Assembly (NCBI RefSeq): GCF_000280925.3
Contig: NZ_CP012109.1
Coordinates: forward strand, 2,686,501-2,750,500
Origin: Myxococcus hansupus
GTDB taxonomy: Bacteria; Myxococcota; Myxococcia; Myxococcales; Myxococcaceae
DNA length: 64,000 nucleotides
Reading direction: 5' to 3'
The translations under genes and the position numbers were made by a program. How positions within the stretch are numbered: the stretch's first letter is position 1; every line of letters begins with the position of its first letter. Under the pieces are notes generated by a model that searched no databases, had not been told where the DNA came from, and worked only from the letters and a program-made list of their open reading frames with translations. This document shows positions 38,758-48,326 of this stretch, in pieces.

Positions 38758-41496
38758 ATGGACACGCGCGCCCCTGGCACCCGGAAGACGGACCCGTCCT
38801 ACAACGTGCTGCACCAGCAGCCGGCGCGGCTGCCGCTGGACGTGCTCTTCGCGCCGCGCAGCGTGGCCGTCGTGGGGGCCACGGAGCGCCCGGGCAGCGT
38901 GGGCCGCACCGTCCTGTGGAACCTCATCAGCAACCCCTTCGGCGGCACCGTCTACCCCATCAACCCGAAGCGGCCCAACGTGCTGGGCATCAAGGCGTGG
39001 CCGTCGCTGGCGGCGCTGCCGGAGCGGGTGGACCTGGCCGTCGTCGTCACGCCCGCGCAGGCGGTGCCCGGCGTCATCCAGGAGTGCGCGGCGCTGGGCA
39101 TCCGGGGCGCCATCATCCTGTCGGCGGGCTTCAAGGAGATTGGCGAGGAGGGCGAGCGCCTGGAGCGGGAGATTCTGCGCATCGCCCAGGACGCGAAGCT
39201 GCGCATCATCGGGCCCAACTGCCTGGGGGTGATGCGGCCGCCCAGCGGCTTCAACGCCACGTTCGCGGGCGCCATGGCCCGGCCGGGCAACGTGGCCTTC
39301 ATCAGCCAGAGCGGCGCGCTCCTGACGTCCATCCTGGACTGGAGCCTGCGGGAGGCGGTGGGCTTCAGCGCCTTCGTGTCGGTGGGCTCGATGCTGGACG
39401 TGGGGTGGGGTGACCTCATCGACTTCCTCGCCGATGACCCGATGACGCGCTCCATCCTGCTGTACATGGAGTCCATTGGTGACGCGCGGGCCTTCCTCTC
39501 CGCCGCGCGCGAGGTGGCGCTCACCAAGCCCATCATCGTCATCAAGGCGGGGCGCACGGCGCAGGCCGCGCAGGCCGCGGCGTCCCATACGGGCTCGCTG
39601 ACGGGCAGCGACGAGGTGCTCAGCGCCGCGTTCCGCCGCACCGGCGTGCTGCGCGTGGACTCCATCGCGGACCTCTTCTACATGGCGGAGACGCTGGCCC
39701 GGCAGCCGCGTCCGGCGGGGCGGCGCCTCACGGTGCTCACCAACGCGGGGGGCCCGGGCGTGCTCGCCACGGATGCCCTGGTGATGGGGGGCGGTGAGCT
39801 GGCGGTGCTGGGCACGCAGACGCGCCAGGCGTTGGACGCGTTCCTGCCGCCGCAGTGGAGTCACGGCAATCCGGTGGACATCCTCGGAGACGCGGACCCG
39901 GAGCGGTACGCGAAGGCGCTGGAGGCCACCAGCCGGGACGCGGCCAGCGACGGGCTGCTCGTCATCCTCACCCCGCAGGACATGACCGAGCCGACCCAGA
40001 CGGCGGACCGGCTGAAGGCCTTCTCGAAGCTGCACGGCAAGCCGGTGCTGGCGAGCTGGATGGGCGGCTCGGAGGTGGCGGCGGGGGAGCGCATCCTCAA
40101 TGACGCGGGCATCCCCACCTTCGGCTATCCGGACACGGCGGCGCGCATCTTCAATTACATGTGGCGCTACACGTACAACCTCGCGGGGCTGTACGAGACG
40201 CCCTCGCTGGCGCGGGGCGTGGACGCCGCCCGGGACGAGGCGCGCCAGTGGGTGGACGCCGCGCGCGCGGCCGGCCGCACGCTGCTGACGGAGTTCGAGT
40301 CCAAGAAGCTGCTCGCCGCCTACGGCATCCCCACGGTGGAGACGCGGCTGGCGGTGACGGAGGATGCCGCCGTGGCCGAGGCCGCGGCCCTGGGCTACCC
40401 CGTGGTGGTGAAGCTGCACTCGCTCACGGTGACGCACAAGACGGACGTGGGCGGCGTGCGGCTGAACCTCCCGGACGCGGAGGCGGTGCGCGGCGCGTTC
40501 CGGGACATCCGCGCGCGGCTGGAGGCGCTGGAGCAGGGGAGCGCGTTCGACGGCGTCACCGTGCAGCCCATGGTGCGGCTGGACGGCTATGAGCTCATCG
40601 TCGGCAGCAGCGTGGACGCGCAGTTCGGCCCGGTGCTGCTCTTCGGCGCGGGCGGGACGTTGGTGGAGGTGTTCCGAGACAGGGCGCTGGGGCTGCCGCC
40701 GCTGAACACGACGTTGGCGCGGCGGATGATGGAGCAGACGCGCATCTACGAGGCGCTGAAGGGCGTCCGGGGCCGTCCGCCCGTGGACCTGACGGCGCTG
40801 GAGATGCTGATGGTGCGCTTCAGCCAACTCGTGGTGGAGCAGCGCTTCGTGAAGGAGGTGGACATCAATCCGCTCCTGGCCTCACCCGAGCGGCTGCTGG
40901 CGCTGGACGCGCGCGTGGTGCTGCACCCGGCCTCGATGACGGAGGCCGAGCTGCCGAGGCTGACCATCACGCCGTATCCGACTCAGTACGTGGCGCCCTT
41001 CCTCCTGCGCGACGGCGAGGAAATCCTGCTGCGGCCCATCCGCCCGGAGGACGAGCCGCGCATGGCCGAGTTCCACCGCACGTTGTCGGAGCAGACGGTG
41101 TTCCTGCGCTACGCGGGGCTGATGCAGCTCAGCACGCGCGTGGCGCACGAGCGGCTGTCGCGCATCTGCTTCAACGACTACGCGCGGGAGATGGCCCTGG
41201 TGGCGGAGCGCGAGGATGGGGAGCTGCTCGGGGTGGGACGGCTCACCCGGCTGCGGGGGACGCGGGACGCGGAGTTCGCCATCCTCATCAGCGACCAGGT
41301 GCAGCGGCAGGGGTTGGGGGCGGAGATGCTGAAGCGGTTGGTGGCCATCGGCCGGGACTGGGGGATGGAGCGCATCGTCGCGGACATCCTCTCCGGCAAC
41401 CGGGCCATGCAGACCATCAGCCGGAAGCTGGGCTTCTCCATCCTCCAGCACGAGGAGTTGTCCCCGGACATGGTCAAGGCCGTGAAGGTGCTCTGA
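38758..41496 (+). CDS. ADP-forming acyl-CoA synthetase fused to GNAT acetyltransferase
   Basis: A 912-residue fusion. Order: CoA-binding domain (about 30-125, [15 protein letters not shown]), succinyl-CoA-synthetase-like domain with the phosphorylated His in [13 protein letters not shown] near residue 275, ATP-grasp domain (about 505-735, [16 protein letters not shown] and [19 protein letters not shown]), and a C-terminal GNAT domain from about 757 ([30 protein letters not shown], with [17 protein letters not shown] as the acetyl-CoA loop). This is the architecture of Pat/PatZ protein acetyltransferases, which acetylate and switch off acetyl-CoA synthetase, but the N-terminal part here looks catalytically intact. 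ATG 38758 is chosen because the domain begins soon after; upstream GTG 38611 would add 49 unlikely residues. Confidence 0.92.
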   Translation: MDTRAPGTRKTDPSYNVLHQQPARLPLDVLFAPRSVAVVGATERPGSVGRTVLWNLISNPFGGTVYPINPKRPNVLGIKAWPSLAALPERVDLAVVVTPAQAVPGVIQECAALGIRGAIILSAGFKEIGEEGERLEREILRIAQDAKLRIIGPNCLGVMRPPSGFNATFAGAMARPGNVAFISQSGALLTSILDWSLREAVGFSAFVSVGSMLDVGWGDLIDFLADDPMTRSILLYMESIGDARAFLSAAREVALTKPIIVIKAGRTAQAAQAAASHTGSLTGSDEVLSAAFRRTGVLRVDSIADLFYMAETLARQPRPAGRRLTVLTNAGGPGVLATDALVMGGGELAVLGTQTRQALDAFLPPQWSHGNPVDILGDADPERYAKALEATSRDAASDGLLVILTPQDMTEPTQTADRLKAFSKLHGKPVLASWMGGSEVAAGERILNDAGIPTFGYPDTAARIFNYMWRYTYNLAGLYETPSLARGVDAARDEARQWVDAARAAGRTLLTEFESKKLLAAYGIPTVETRLAVTEDAAVAEAAALGYPVVVKLHSLTVTHKTDVGGVRLNLPDAEAVRGAFRDIRARLEALEQGSAFDGVTVQPMVRLDGYELIVGSSVDAQFGPVLLFGAGGTLVEVFRDRALGLPPLNTTLARRMMEQTRIYEALKGVRGRPPVDLTALEMLMVRFSQLVVEQRFVKEVDINPLLASPERLLALDARVVLHPASMTEAELPRLTITPYPTQYVAPFLLRDGEEILLRPIRPEDEPRMAEFHRTLSEQTVFLRYAGLMQLSTRVAHERLSRICFNDYAREMALVAEREDGELLGVGRLTRLRGTRDAEFAILISDQVQRQGLGAEMLKRLVAIGRDWGMERIVADILSGNRAMQTISRKLGFSILQHEELSPDMVKAVKVL

Positions 41497-41525
41497 CGCG
41501 CGGCTCGGGGACCCGTCCCATCACA

Positions 41526-41549
41526 CCCGGAGCCTTCACGCGCTCCGGG
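41526..41549 (+). terminator. Bidirectional hairpin between convergent genes
   Basis: CCCGGAGC (41526-41533) and GCTCCGGG (41542-41549) form a perfect 8-bp stem with an 8-base loop. It lies between the acyl-CoA synthetase stop at 41496 and the DUF4142 stop at 41571. Confidence 0.6.
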
Positions 41550-41570
41550 CGGATGGCAGGCGCGCCGCGG

Positions 41571-42164
41571 CTACGGCTTGTAGGCGTTGTAGAGCGTGAC
41601 CTGGATGTTGGAGGCCTCCTGCAGGTGCATCTGCACCGTCTTTCGAATCGCCATCAGCTCCTGCTTGAGCGCGGGGTTCTGCACCTGCTGCGCGAGCAGG
41701 CCGTCTCCGAGCAGGGCCGTGCCGGCGTGAGCGGCCACCTGCGCGTCCATCACCGACAAGTCGAAGGCGCCGCCCTGGACGGCGTCGAGCAACTCGACGG
41801 TCCGCTGCGTCGTCATCTGGAGGTGCTGCGACACCGGGTTCTCCGCGGGGGCGATGCCCTGGGCCTGCGCCACCTGCTCCAGCCGCTGGATGACCTCCGT
41901 GTGCATGGTGACCATGCGTGCGTTGAAGTCGCGCGCGGTCGGGTCGGTTGCCCGGGCCTGGCCCACCTGTCCCAGCATCACCTCGCCCGCGTTGGCCACC
42001 AGGAGGACGCTCAGGATTTGACCGTCCGAGAGCATCACCGGCTGCCCGGCGGCCGCCTCCTGCGGGCCCACCAGGTTGTCATGGGCGTTGCCCTCGCCGC
42101 AGCCGCCGAACATCACGGTCGTCCCCACCATCGCCAGCCCCAGCATCGTGCGTGTGATTCGCAT
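41571..42164 (-). CDS. DUF4142 family lipoprotein
   Basis: A 197-residue probable lipoprotein. MRITRTMLGLAMVGTTVMFGGC is a leader ending in a lipobox-like FGGC. The body is helical: LSDGQILSVLLVANAGEVMLGQVGQARATDPTARDFNARMVTMHTEVIQRL, with the DUF4142 hallmarks (a long helix with D-x-AR-x-FA-x2-M and H-x7-L). Proteins of this family form ferritin-like helical bundles; the biochemical role is unknown. GGGGGA lies 7 bases before ATG 42164. Confidence 0.85.
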   Translation of the reverse strand: MRITRTMLGLAMVGTTVMFGGCGEGNAHDNLVGPQEAAAGQPVMLSDGQILSVLLVANAGEVMLGQVGQARATDPTARDFNARMVTMHTEVIQRLEQVAQAQGIAPAENPVSQHLQMTTQRTVELLDAVQGGAFDLSVMDAQVAAHAGTALLGDGLLAQQVQNPALKQELMAIRKTVQMHLQEASNIQVTLYNAYKP

Positions 42165-42308
42165 GACTGTTTCCCCCTCCGTGTGCCGTTCAGCGGAAGG
42201 TTGGGCAGTTGAAAAGCACACCGCCATGGGCGGGAAGCACGAGCCGGATGTCCCCGGGGTGACGAATGCGCCGTCGGCTCGGTGACGCGCCCGGGCGGGC
42301 GCGTGCGC

Positions 42309-43726
<1,418 letters not shown>

Positions 43727-43730
<4 letters not shown>

Positions 43731-45234
43731 GCGTCATTCCTCTTGGCCGTCGTATCCGGCGTCGTGGAGGCCGGCACACCCAGCCCCATCGGGAACACCA
43801 GCGCGAATCGCGCGCCGGGGTTCGCGTTTTCCAGCAGCAACACATCTCCGCCGAGCGCGCGCATCATCCGCTGCGCCAGCGGCAGTCCCAGCCCCAGGCC
43901 ATCCGCGTTGGCGGCGCCCACCGCGCGCGTGAAGAAGGGCTCGAAGACGCGCGGGCGCGCATCCTCGGGCACGCCGGGGCCTTCGTCGCGCACCTCCACC
44001 CGGGCCCACGTCCCCGACTCGCCGTTCGGGCCGCGCGAGGCGAGCGTGCGGGTGACGTAGACGCGCTGCCCGGGGACGAGACGCGCACGGCGTTGGTCAT
44101 CAGGCTGACCAGCGAGCGCTCCACCAGGGCCGCGTCCAGCGAAGCGGGAGGCGTCGTGCCCTCGGCGAGGACCACCAGCTCCGTGCCGCGCTCCTCCGCC
44201 AGCTCGTTGACCTCCTCGACCGCGCGCTCGATGAGGTCATCCAACCGGCAGCCTTCGTCGCGCCGGACGGCCTTGCCCGCCTGGACGCGCGTCAGGTCCA
44301 ACAGCGCGGTGACCAGCCGGATTTCCCGCTCACACGCCACGCGCGCCAGCTCCACCACGCGCTGCTGCTGGGTCGTCAGCGGTCCGGTGGTGCCGTCCGC
44401 CAGCAAGCCAATGGCCGTGCGCAGCCGGGCCAGCGGCGTGCGCAGGTCGTGCGACGCGGACGCCACGAAGGCATCCTTGAGCTGGTCGAGCTCGGACAGC
44501 CTGCCGCGCATCCGGTCCAGGTCCGCCCACAAGGCGCGAATCTCACTGGGACCGGAGACGGCGGGCAGGGCGGCGAAGTTGCCATCACCCACCCGGTGCG
44601 CCAGCGCGGACAACTGCCCCAACGGGCGCGTCACGCCCTGGGCCACCCACCGGGCCACGGCCCACGCCGCCACGACGGCCAGGGCGCCGAGCGTGAGCCC
44701 CACCGCGATGGCGGAGGAGCCGATGTCATGCGCCCGCTTCTCGCGCTGCCGGATGGCGGAATGGAGCGCGAGCGTGGTGTTGATCCACGCGTCGGTGAGC
44801 TGCTCCGCCAGGTAGAGGCGCTCGTTGCGCAGGGCCGCGTTCTGGAGCCGCTCGCAGGTATCGCCCGCGAGGATGTGGTTCGCGTACGTTTTGAAACCTT
44901 CGGCCGCGCGCAGGAGCAGCGGCTGCGTGGCCGGGCCATGCCGCTTGAGCAGGGCGTCCAGGTGGCTCACGCGCTGCTTGAGCGTGGCGGCCGCGGCGGG
45001 GACCTCCTGGGGACTGTGCTCGCAAGCGAACAGTCCCTGCCTCGCGGCGACCTCGACCCCCCAGGCGGCCTGATGCACGGCCTCTTCCTTGATGACCCCG
45101 CCTAGCTGTTCTTCCCGGACCTCCGTGAGAAGAGACGTCATCCGGACGATGGCCACCACTGAGAATGCAGCGGCTCCCAGCAGTGCGGCGGTGAGAAGCG
45201 CGTGGGAGATGAGCAGGCGGTGAGCGAGTCGCAT
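43727..45234 (-). pseudogene. Sensor histidine kinase, single-base frameshift
   Basis: A membrane kinase of about 502 residues once one base is restored. A first membrane helix (LISHALLTAALLGAAAFSVVAIV) precedes a helical extracytoplasmic sensor of about 135 residues; a second helix (AIAVGLTLGALAVVAAWAVARWV) leads to a HAMP-like segment, the H box SHDLRTPLARL and the N box LMTNAVRV. At the four-G run 44072-44075 (CCCC in the coding strand) the frame is lost. The other frame restores VEVRDEGPGVPEDARPRVFEPFF and LGLGLPLAQRMM, the rest of the ATPase domain, to a stop at 43727-43729 that overlaps the regulator start. Same pattern as 12446 and 33782, so a base error is likely. Confidence 0.85.
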
Positions 45235-45468
45235 GGGCCGGATGCAAAGACGCGCGTGGGGGCACGCTTGTTCCGGGAATCACCTCTACTGATGTTGCGA
45301 ACGGCGCGCAGCATTTTCGAGCGAATGTTGCACTTCAAATACCGGGTGTCTGCTTCCGCAGACAGGTGTCGGCCAACAACCGGCGGCAGGGCGTCTGGAT
45401 CCGCCGACAGGTGAATCAGGCTTCAGAGGGAAGAGGGCGTCGGCACGGTCCATGTAGATGCGTCGGGC

Positions 45469-47202
45469 ATGGTCGAGACACCTACGCTCAAGACGCCCCG
45501 GGGATGGACCGACCGTCCCAAGCAGTTGTGGACGGAGTGGAAGCAGATGCTGTCCCCCCGGACGCTCCCCGGTGACGCGAGCGCCGCGCTGACGGTGGCG
45601 TGTGTGGCGCTGCCGCTGAACCTGGCGCTGGCGGTCGCCTCCGGTCTGCCTCCCGAGGTGGGGCTCATCAGTGGCGCGGTCGCCGGCGTGATTGCCGCGC
45701 TGCTGGGTGGCGGCCGACTCCAGGTGACGGGGCCGGAAGCCGCGCTCGTGCCCACCGTGCTGCTCATTTCGATGAAGCACGGCGTGGCGGGCGTGGTGGT
45801 TGCCACCTTGTTGTGTGGCGCGCTCCAGGTCCTGCTGGGTCTGTCGCGCGCGGGCCGGGTCGCGCAGTTCATGCCAGCCGAGGTGACGCGCGGCTTCACG
45901 GCCGGCATCGGGCTGCTGCTGCTGGACGGCCAGCTTCCCCGCCTGCTCGGCGCGGTGACGGAAGGCACGTCCTCGGCGCGGACGCTGGTCGTCCCGGCGA
46001 GCTGGCCCTCCTGGTCCGTGCACTGGAGCTCCGTCGCGGTGGGCGCCGTGGTGGTGGCCTGCATGCTCCTGATTCCCAAGCTCCACCGCTCCATTCCCGC
46101 CGTGCTGGTGGGCCTGGTCCTGGCCACCCTGGCGTCGGGCCTGGGCTTCCTGTCGGACGGTCTGGCCCGCGTTGGCGCGCTGCCCACCGGTCTGCCCATG
46201 CCGGTCCTTCCTTCGTTCGAGGCCCTGAACTTCGGCGCGCTCCTCCCGGACGTGCTGGCGTTGACGGTGCTGGCGTCGCTCGGCTCGCTGCTGTCGGCGC
46301 GGGCGCTGGACCAGTTGCCGGGCCTGGAGAACCACCGGACGGATGGCGACCAGGAGCTGGTGGCCCAGGGCGTGGGCAACGCGGCCTCGGCGATGTTCGG
46401 CGGCATGCCGGTGATGGGCGCCATCGTGCGCTCGTCCGTGTCCGTCCAGGCGGGTGGGCGCACGCGCGCCGCCTCCGTGCTGCACGCGGTGATGCTGCTC
46501 GCGGCCTGCATCCTGGCCGGTGCGCTGGTGGCCCTGATTCCGATGGCCGCGCTCGCCGCCATCCTGGTGGTCGTGGGAACGCGGCTGTTGGACATCAAGG
46601 GCCTGCGCGCGCTGATGGCGGACAACGCGGGCAAGGCGATGGTGGCCGTCGCCACCGCGGTGCTCATCGCGGCGATTGGCTTCCTCCCGGGTCTGGCCGC
46701 GGGCGTGCTGCTGTCGCTGGCGCGCAGCTTCTTCTCGCCGCCCAAGGCCAACGTTCGCAGCCTGCTGCTTCGCGAGGACGGCCGTCCGCTCTTCCGCAGC
46801 CTCGGCGCGGGGGGCGAGGATCGGGATGCGCGTCCCCCCGTGCAGCTCCTGCGGGTTCGGGGCGATTTGGATGTCCGCTCGTGCGCCAGCCTGAGCGCGG
46901 CGCTCCAGGGGCCGCCGTGGCCGCGCCACCTGGTGCTGGACCTGTCGGACGTGAAGTACATGGACGCCGCCGGTCTGCGCACCATCCGGGAGCTGTCGGA
47001 TGTCCTGGCCGTCCGCGGGGGCCGGGTCCTCGTGGCGGGTGCTCGCGGCGGGGTCGCGGCGATGCTGCAGGAGGCCGGGACGTGGACCGGCTCCGGGCCG
47101 CACGCGCTGATGGCGTCCATGGACGACGTCATCGAGAGCATCAAGCAGGAGAACGCCCGGGAGTCCACCGGCCAGGTCTCTCCGACGCCGCAGGCGACGT
47201 GA
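45469..47202 (+). CDS. SulP-family anion transporter with STAS domain
   Basis: A 577-residue inner-membrane transporter of the SLC26/SulP family. About 11-12 hydrophobic segments occupy residues 40-410, including LPLNLALAVASGLPPEVGLISG and LQVTGPEAALVP, the substrate-binding family motif. A C-terminal STAS domain follows at about 458-560 (HLVLDLSDVKYMDAAGLRTI), with Asp-x-Ala-Gly in place of the more usual Asp-x-Ser-Gly. Substrates in the family are sulfate, bicarbonate, chloride or carboxylates; which one cannot be told. It diverges from the kinase at 45234. The gap of 234 bases has no gene and no clear promoter. Confidence 0.93.
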   Translation: MVETPTLKTPRGWTDRPKQLWTEWKQMLSPRTLPGDASAALTVACVALPLNLALAVASGLPPEVGLISGAVAGVIAALLGGGRLQVTGPEAALVPTVLLISMKHGVAGVVVATLLCGALQVLLGLSRAGRVAQFMPAEVTRGFTAGIGLLLLDGQLPRLLGAVTEGTSSARTLVVPASWPSWSVHWSSVAVGAVVVACMLLIPKLHRSIPAVLVGLVLATLASGLGFLSDGLARVGALPTGLPMPVLPSFEALNFGALLPDVLALTVLASLGSLLSARALDQLPGLENHRTDGDQELVAQGVGNAASAMFGGMPVMGAIVRSSVSVQAGGRTRAASVLHAVMLLAACILAGALVALIPMAALAAILVVVGTRLLDIKGLRALMADNAGKAMVAVATAVLIAAIGFLPGLAAGVLLSLARSFFSPPKANVRSLLLREDGRPLFRSLGAGGEDRDARPPVQLLRVRGDLDVRSCASLSAALQGPPWPRHLVLDLSDVKYMDAAGLRTIRELSDVLAVRGGRVLVAGARGGVAAMLQEAGTWTGSGPHALMASMDDVIESIKQENARESTGQVSPTPQAT

Positions 47203-47260
47203 GCCCCCGCGCCACCGGCTTCACGCGGGTGGCGCACGGTGTCTTCCAAGGCTGAGCGCA

Positions 47261-47374
47261 CAGGCCCATTCCCCGCGTGTCGGGGGATGGGCCTTCGACC
47301 ATCTACGGGCCTCGTCACAGGCCCCTTCCGCGTGTTTCGGGGGACGGGCCGTCGATTATCTGAGGGCCTCGTCA
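47261..47374. repeat. Tandem 57-bp repeat, two copies, each a hairpin
   Basis: Copy 1 is 47261-47317 and copy 2 is 47318-47374, both beginning CAGGCCC and ending GGCCTCGTCA, with about 80% identity. Copy 1 folds into GGCCCATTCCCC (47263-47274) against GGGGGATGGGCC (47282-47293), a 12-bp stem with one G-T pair; copy 2 folds less perfectly. It lies 58 bases after the SulP stop and ends on the stop of the converging lipoprotein gene, so it likely serves as a terminator pair. Confidence 0.75.
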
Positions 47375-48076
47375 CAGACCCATGCGTCCGCCGGGCCCAT
47401 CGTCCGACGCGCCGGTGCCACTTCCCAGTCCCTCGCGTCCGCCGCCGCCCGAGCCGCTCCCGCCTCCGCGTGAGCCAGCGCCTCCGCTGGCGGAGCTGCC
47501 ACCCCCCGCGATGCCGCCGCCCGAGCCACTTCGTTCCGGGACGCCACTTCGGCCGCTGCTGGTTCCGCCGCCGGTCGAACTGGCCCCGCCGGTGACGCTG
47601 TTGCCGCTGGACAGGCTGGTGCCGCCGGTGACGCTGGTGCCGCCCGTCCTGCTGTCGCCGCCGCCAAAGCCGCCGCCTCGGCCCGGCGCGCGGCCTCCCA
47701 CGCCGCCGCCCCGGCCCATGCTGGAGACTCCCGAGCCCCCGCCGGACGCCGCGCCTTGGCCCACGCTGGCGCCTCCCGCCGGACTCCTGGCCGCGCCGCC
47801 GCTCGCGGCACTCTGGCTGCCACCTCCGCTCGCGCCGCCATGGGCGCTGGCTCCACCAGGATGGGCGCTTCCGGCCGATGGTCCCGTCGCCGCGCCGGGT
47901 CTGGCACCGCCCGCGGGCGGTGGAAGGGCGATATCGGGCGGTCCTCCCTCCAGGCCCGCGACCTCGGACGCGCCCGCGCCGTCCACCACGGGGCCTCGGC
48001 GTTGCTCACAGCCGCTGGTCAGCCAGGGCGCGGAGAGCAGGCCTCCCAGCAGCGCCGCTCGCCTGAGGCGCGCCAT
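47372..48076 (-). CDS. Gly/Ser-rich lipoprotein
   Basis: A 234-residue lipoprotein. MARLRRAALLGGLLSAPWLTSGC is a lipoprotein leader with a lipobox-like TSGC; the mature part is almost wholly Gly, Ser, Ala and Thr with recurring G-G-x-S/T units and no predicted fold. The start could also be ATG 48100, 8 codons earlier; GGAAAG before ATG 48076 is the better ribosome site. The opposite strand is also open because of the repeat composition, but lacks a leader. Such low-complexity lipoproteins are common on myxobacterial surfaces; the role is unknown. Confidence 0.65.
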   Translation of the reverse strand: MARLRRAALLGGLLSAPWLTSGCEQRRGPVVDGAGASEVAGLEGGPPDIALPPPAGGARPGAATGPSAGSAHPGGASAHGGASGGGSQSAASGGAARSPAGGASVGQGAASGGGSGVSSMGRGGGVGGRAPGRGGGFGGGDSRTGGTSVTGGTSLSSGNSVTGGASSTGGGTSSGRSGVPERSGSGGGIAGGGSSASGGAGSRGGGSGSGGGGREGLGSGTGASDDGPGGRMGL

Positions 48077-48326
48077 CCTCTTTCCAACGGTTCCTTGCAT
48101 CCCCAACCCCCGGGTCCGAGTCCAGCCGCAACGGTGAGGAGGGCCTCCAGGACCGGGTATCGCGCCCTCGGTCCTTGCGCCCGGGCAGTCGCCGACAACC
48201 CCTGGGGGAACACGCCTGGCTCCCCGTCCCGGCGGGCGGAGCAGGGCGTGCCTGGCTTCACCCACCGTGCAGCCGGATGCGATTTTCCCGGTAGGTGCCG
48301 GGCGCGCCGCCTATTGTCCGCGGGTG

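Noticed and set aside
47261-47374. Short CRISPR array
   Set aside because: The two 57-base copies abut with no spacers, and no cas genes are present.
47382-48137. Pro-rich plus-strand frame opposite the Gly-rich lipoprotein
   Set aside because: No ribosome site or leader; Pro-rich is the mirror of Gly-rich codons. The minus strand has a lipoprotein leader.
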